Shown piece after piece: positions 20,644 to 22,951 of a stretch of DNA of 22,951 nt; the first letter of the stretch is position 1; each line of letters begins with the position of its first letter. The notes beneath the pieces are model-generated. The model was not told where the DNA came from. It ran no database searches and saw only the letters and a list, made by a program, of their open reading frames with translations. The DNA is from a virus: the IMG/VR virus record IMGVR_UViG_3300025930_000262, positions 1-22,951 of that record; one strand, 5' to 3'. Both the position numbers and the translations under genes were made by a program.

Positions 20644-22067
20644 TATTTCGTCACCCCATCCTCAATGTTGAAGTGCAGCGAGGCAAGGGTCGCCGGCCCC
20701 GGCGCCTGGTGCTCCAGGTGACACCCGATATGAGTGCCGTAGCCGGCAAACGGGATCGACTGCAGCCCGTAGGTATTGTCCTGGATCGTCGCGGCCAGCT
20801 CGAAGAGATCGGTGTTGTTGGCCAGCATCCCGACCTGCACACTCCACTGGCCCTGGCACATCACGTCGATCGACTTGATACGCTTGTTCTGGGTCGGGCT
20901 GTCGGCGCTGAGATGCGGCGTGCGGACGGTGACTTTGCAGCTGTCGAAAGTGTTCCGGTCGACACCGCCGTACAGCCAGATGTTGTTGTCGGTGTCGAGC
21001 GCATAGAGCATGTTCCCGACAATCGCGAAGCAGTTGACCGTAAAGCCGGGCTTGAAGGTGCTCCATGCCGTAATGTGCCCGGCCGGGAAGTAGCTGAGCA
21101 CATAGATCGTGTCGTCGATCGCCAGCCAGTAACGGCCCTGGATCGGCTGCACGATCGCGTCGGCCTGTTCGACCGCGGTCGGGTTCGACCGGATCACCGG
21201 GATCAGCAGCTGATCGATCGCCGACCCGACATCGCTGACCGAAGCCGCGTTGTTGAGCGCCTGAGCTTTCAGGGACCGCACGCCGCTGTCGGAGAGAAAC
21301 AGGACATCGCCGGTGCCAAACTGGAGGACCGAGCGCGGCGATACCAGGCCGATCCTTAAAAGCTGCTTGAGGCTGTCCTTGGTCGGGTCGGGGTCGAGGC
21401 TCCATATCTGGGTCTGCAGGCGCGCGAAGATCGCCATGTCGCTGTAGTAAATCTCCATCGCGATCGGGTCTTCACCTTCCGGGTCGTTGATCGAAAGGTT
21501 GATAAACCCGGCGCCCGGGTTGCTCACCGAAGCCGGGTCGTTGACCGCCGGGTTGTTGACCCCGGAAAAGCGCAGATACTTATCGTCGGTGCGGTACACC
21601 TTGCTTTTCCAGGTGCGCGCGTAGGTGCCGTGGATCAGAGCGCCGGCTGCATCGGAGACCATGATGTCGTCATAGGAGCAATAGCTCTGCCCGTCCGGGG
21701 CCTCCATACAAACGAAATATCTCGTGTCGAAAGGCTCCACATCGAGATACCGCTTGACAACCTGGCTCACCATCAGCGGGTGGTAGACGATGTTGTGCGG
21801 TATCAGCGGGGGGATCATCGCGATCGTGCCCCCGGCCGGGCCAAACACCTGCAGCGCGCCGATATAACCGATCATGTACAGCGGTGCCGGGGGGTCCGTG
21901 GTCACCTGCGCCACATAGGTAAAAGCCTGCCGCTTCTCGATCTCGCCGCCCTGGTTGAGGACCGCGTTTTCGAGGATGCGCAGGCTGCCGCCGGGCGCCG
22001 TCAGCGGGGTTTTGCGAACGTCGAGCCCGGCTTTGAAGTCGACGATCGAGAAGACTTTATGGGCCAT
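20643..22067 (-). CDS. tail nozzle-like protein (gp12-like, 474 aa)
   Basis: A 474-residue beta-rich protein, likely the tail tubular or nozzle protein. The start MAHKVFSIVDFKAGLDVRK then GGSLRILENAVLNQGGEIEK is typical of podophage tail proteins, and the body has repeated short beta motifs such as VLFLSDSGVRSL, GRYWLAIDDTIYVLSYFP and NMLYALDTDNNIWLYGG that suggest a propeller. I start it at ATG 22067; an ATG ten codons upstream (22097) lies inside the HNH gene and would precede the AAAGG site. A hairpin at 22071-22089 covers that site. It lies downstream of the inserted HNH gene and upstream of the gp13-like gene, as T7 gene 12 lies before 13. It could also be called a stabilisation protein. 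Confidence 0.75.
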   Translation of the reverse strand: MAHKVFSIVDFKAGLDVRKTPLTAPGGSLRILENAVLNQGGEIEKRQAFTYVAQVTTDPPAPLYMIGYIGALQVFGPAGGTIAMIPPLIPHNIVYHPLMVSQVVKRYLDVEPFDTRYFVCMEAPDGQSYCSYDDIMVSDAAGALIHGTYARTWKSKVYRTDDKYLRFSGVNNPAVNDPASVSNPGAGFINLSINDPEGEDPIAMEIYYSDMAIFARLQTQIWSLDPDPTKDSLKQLLRIGLVSPRSVLQFGTGDVLFLSDSGVRSLKAQALNNAASVSDVGSAIDQLLIPVIRSNPTAVEQADAIVQPIQGRYWLAIDDTIYVLSYFPAGHITAWSTFKPGFTVNCFAIVGNMLYALDTDNNIWLYGGVDRNTFDSCKVTVRTPHLSADSPTQNKRIKSIDVMCQGQWSVQVGMLANNTDLFELAATIQDNTYGLQSIPFAGYGTHIGCHLEHQAPGPATLASLHFNIEDGVTK

Positions 22068-22467
22068 CGGAACAGCCTTTACGGCTGTTATCTTCAAGCG
22101 TCAGCAGCTGGAGATTTTGGGGTGCGTGCAGCCCCAACACGGTTTCTCCGTAAAGCGGAACGATGTGGTCAACCGTCAGCCCCAGAAGCCGGGCATCTTC
22201 GTAGAACGCTGCGATTTCGTCCCGGTGGCTATGGTGCATACGCGGGATCAGCGCAGCTCGACGCAGCTTTGCTTTCACTGCCAGCTTTACTCTGGTATGC
22301 GGTTGCTTCGCCCGGTCCCGAGCCAGTTCGTTTTCACGATCCCGATACGCGGTCTTATAGGCGCGCGTGTGCGCCTTCCCCTTGGCCGACTGCCGATAGC
22401 GAGCCTTGGCTTCCAGCATCTTTTGTCGACCCCGCGGCGACTGGTTCCATCGTTGTTGCGGGGTCAC
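22057..22467 (-). CDS. HNH homing-type endonuclease (136 aa)
   Basis: A 136-residue protein with a Lys/Arg-rich N-terminal half (AKARYRQSAKGKAHTRAYK, REN.LARDRAK) for DNA binding and a C-terminal HNH nuclease motif. TVDHIVPLYG gives Asp100 and His101, then GLHAPQNLQLL gives His114 and Asn118, and LEDNSRKG gives Asn127 and Lys130. The start is GTG 22467, overlapping the upstream stop as GTGA. It overlaps the tail gene by 11 bases. Free-standing HNH genes are common insertions between phage structural genes. Its G+C is slightly lower than its neighbours (57-60% in two 60-base lines), fitting a mobile gene. Confidence 0.88.
   Translation of the reverse strand: MTPQQRWNQSPRGRQKMLEAKARYRQSAKGKAHTRAYKTAYRDRENELARDRAKQPHTRVKLAVKAKLRRAALIPRMHHSHRDEIAAFYEDARLLGLTVDHIVPLYGETVLGLHAPQNLQLLTLEDNSRKGCSDGP
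22071..22089 (-). promoter_or_regulatory. ribosome-site hairpin before the tail nozzle gene
   Basis: On the minus strand AACAGCC-GTAAA-GGCTGTT is a perfect 7-bp stem with the AAAGG ribosome site spanning loop and 3' stem. It ends 3 bases before ATG 22067. It lies within the last codons of the HNH gene (stop at 22057), so ribosomes on that gene would melt it. This is the same design as the hairpin at 15489-15504. Confidence 0.5.
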
Positions 22468-22951
22468 GAACCGGGACCACTTCCGTAATTTGGCGGGATG
22501 TAATCGAGGCCCAGCACCGGATAGCGCGCGGAACGCGACTGAGCGTCACCGCCGCCGCCGCCGATCACCACCGTGCGGGATTTGTGGCTGAACTGCCGGA
22601 CCCGGTGCCGGCGCATCGCCTCGTTGGCCTTGTTGAGCTTGAGGGCGGCGTCCTTGGCGTCGTCGCGCTGCAGGATTTCGACCGCGCTGAACAGCACGAT
22701 CAGGTTGTCCGGCAGGGTCGCCTGGTCGCTGTCGTTCACCATCTTGACGATCGTCTTGGTCCCGCGCAGCCGGACGATCGCGGCGTGCGGAGGACCGGGG
22801 ACAAAACCGCCGGCGGTTGTGTCCGGGACTGGCCAAAGCTCGAACATATTGGTGTCGGCGTTGTGCATCCACTTGCGGGTCGGCCAGGACGTAAACCCGT
22901 CCTCCGAGTTCCACAAGGTGAAGTCCTCGGGGCCGATGCCGTAGCTCAGCT
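22464..22951 (-). CDS. head-tail adaptor or tail protein, partial (C-terminal part)
   Basis: The frame is open through the window edge, so the start is beyond 22951 and about 162 C-terminal residues are present. It reads LSYGIGPEDFTLWNSEDG at the edge, then beta-rich FELWPVPD and AAIVRLRGTKTIVKMVND. A helical part LPDNLIVLFSAVEILQRDD with KDAALKLNKANEAMRRHR follows, and the end is GGGGGDAQSRSARYP then DYIPPNYGSG. A beta part followed by paired helices containing LPD is common in podophage adaptor or tail tubular A proteins, and the location before gp12-like and gp13-like genes fits. No unique motif is visible. An in-frame TTG at 22916 should not be taken as the start. Confidence 0.5.
   Translation of the reverse strand, partial: LSYGIGPEDFTLWNSEDGFTSWPTRKWMHNADTNMFELWPVPDTTAGGFVPGPPHAAIVRLRGTKTIVKMVNDSDQATLPDNLIVLFSAVEILQRDDAKDAALKLNKANEAMRRHRVRQFSHKSRTVVIGGGGGDAQSRSARYPVLGLDYIPPNYGSGPGS

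Overview
This window looks like part of the genome of a tailed bacteriophage or prophage with a podovirus-type (T7-like) tail and DNA-ejection module. DNA is G+C-rich (about two thirds by eye), genes are packed with ATGA, GTGA or TAATG overlaps, and one arm carries DNA-replication genes while the other carries virion genes. High G+C and the family mix suggest a high-GC proteobacterial host, possibly an alphaproteobacterium, but the sequence does not prove this. No terminase, portal, major capsid, integrase, RNA polymerase or lysis cassette is visible, so both ends of the phage lie outside the window.

Right-going arm (1-7,925): the tail end of an unknown gene, a small unknown gene, a RuvC-like resolvase, a 27-residue membrane peptide, then a leader of about 120 bases with a promoter-like site and alternative hairpins. 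After it come an SNF2-type helicase, an unknown Ala-rich protein, a Cas4/RecB-like PD-(D/E)XK nuclease (DUF2800 type), a DUF6378-type protein, an Enc34-type (DUF2815) single-stranded DNA-binding protein, a small Cys/His-rich protein, a low-G+C gene of unknown function, a family A DNA polymerase with a 3'-5' exonuclease domain, and a small gene whose 3' end is tandemly duplicated. Together these form a phage replication and recombination set: polymerase, ssDNA-binding protein, helicase or translocase, exonuclease-like protein and junction resolvase.

Convergence zone (7,825-8,277): about 450 bases between the two arms, holding a duplicated gene end, three hairpins, a 20-bp-spaced direct repeat and a possible 29-codon gene.

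Left-going arm (22,951 down to 8,277), read in transcription order: a partial head-tail adaptor or tail protein, an HNH endonuclease, a tail nozzle-like protein, a T7 gp13-like GNAT-fold protein, two internal virion proteins that both begin Met-Cys, a 631-residue internal virion protein, an M15-type peptidase and a 2,402-residue polyvalent ejection protein. The order matches T7 genes 11-16, with the wall-cleaving enzyme as a separate gene and an HNH gene inserted between the tail genes. Two tail-arm genes have a hairpin overlapping the ribosome binding site just before the start codon, which suggests translation coupled to the upstream gene.
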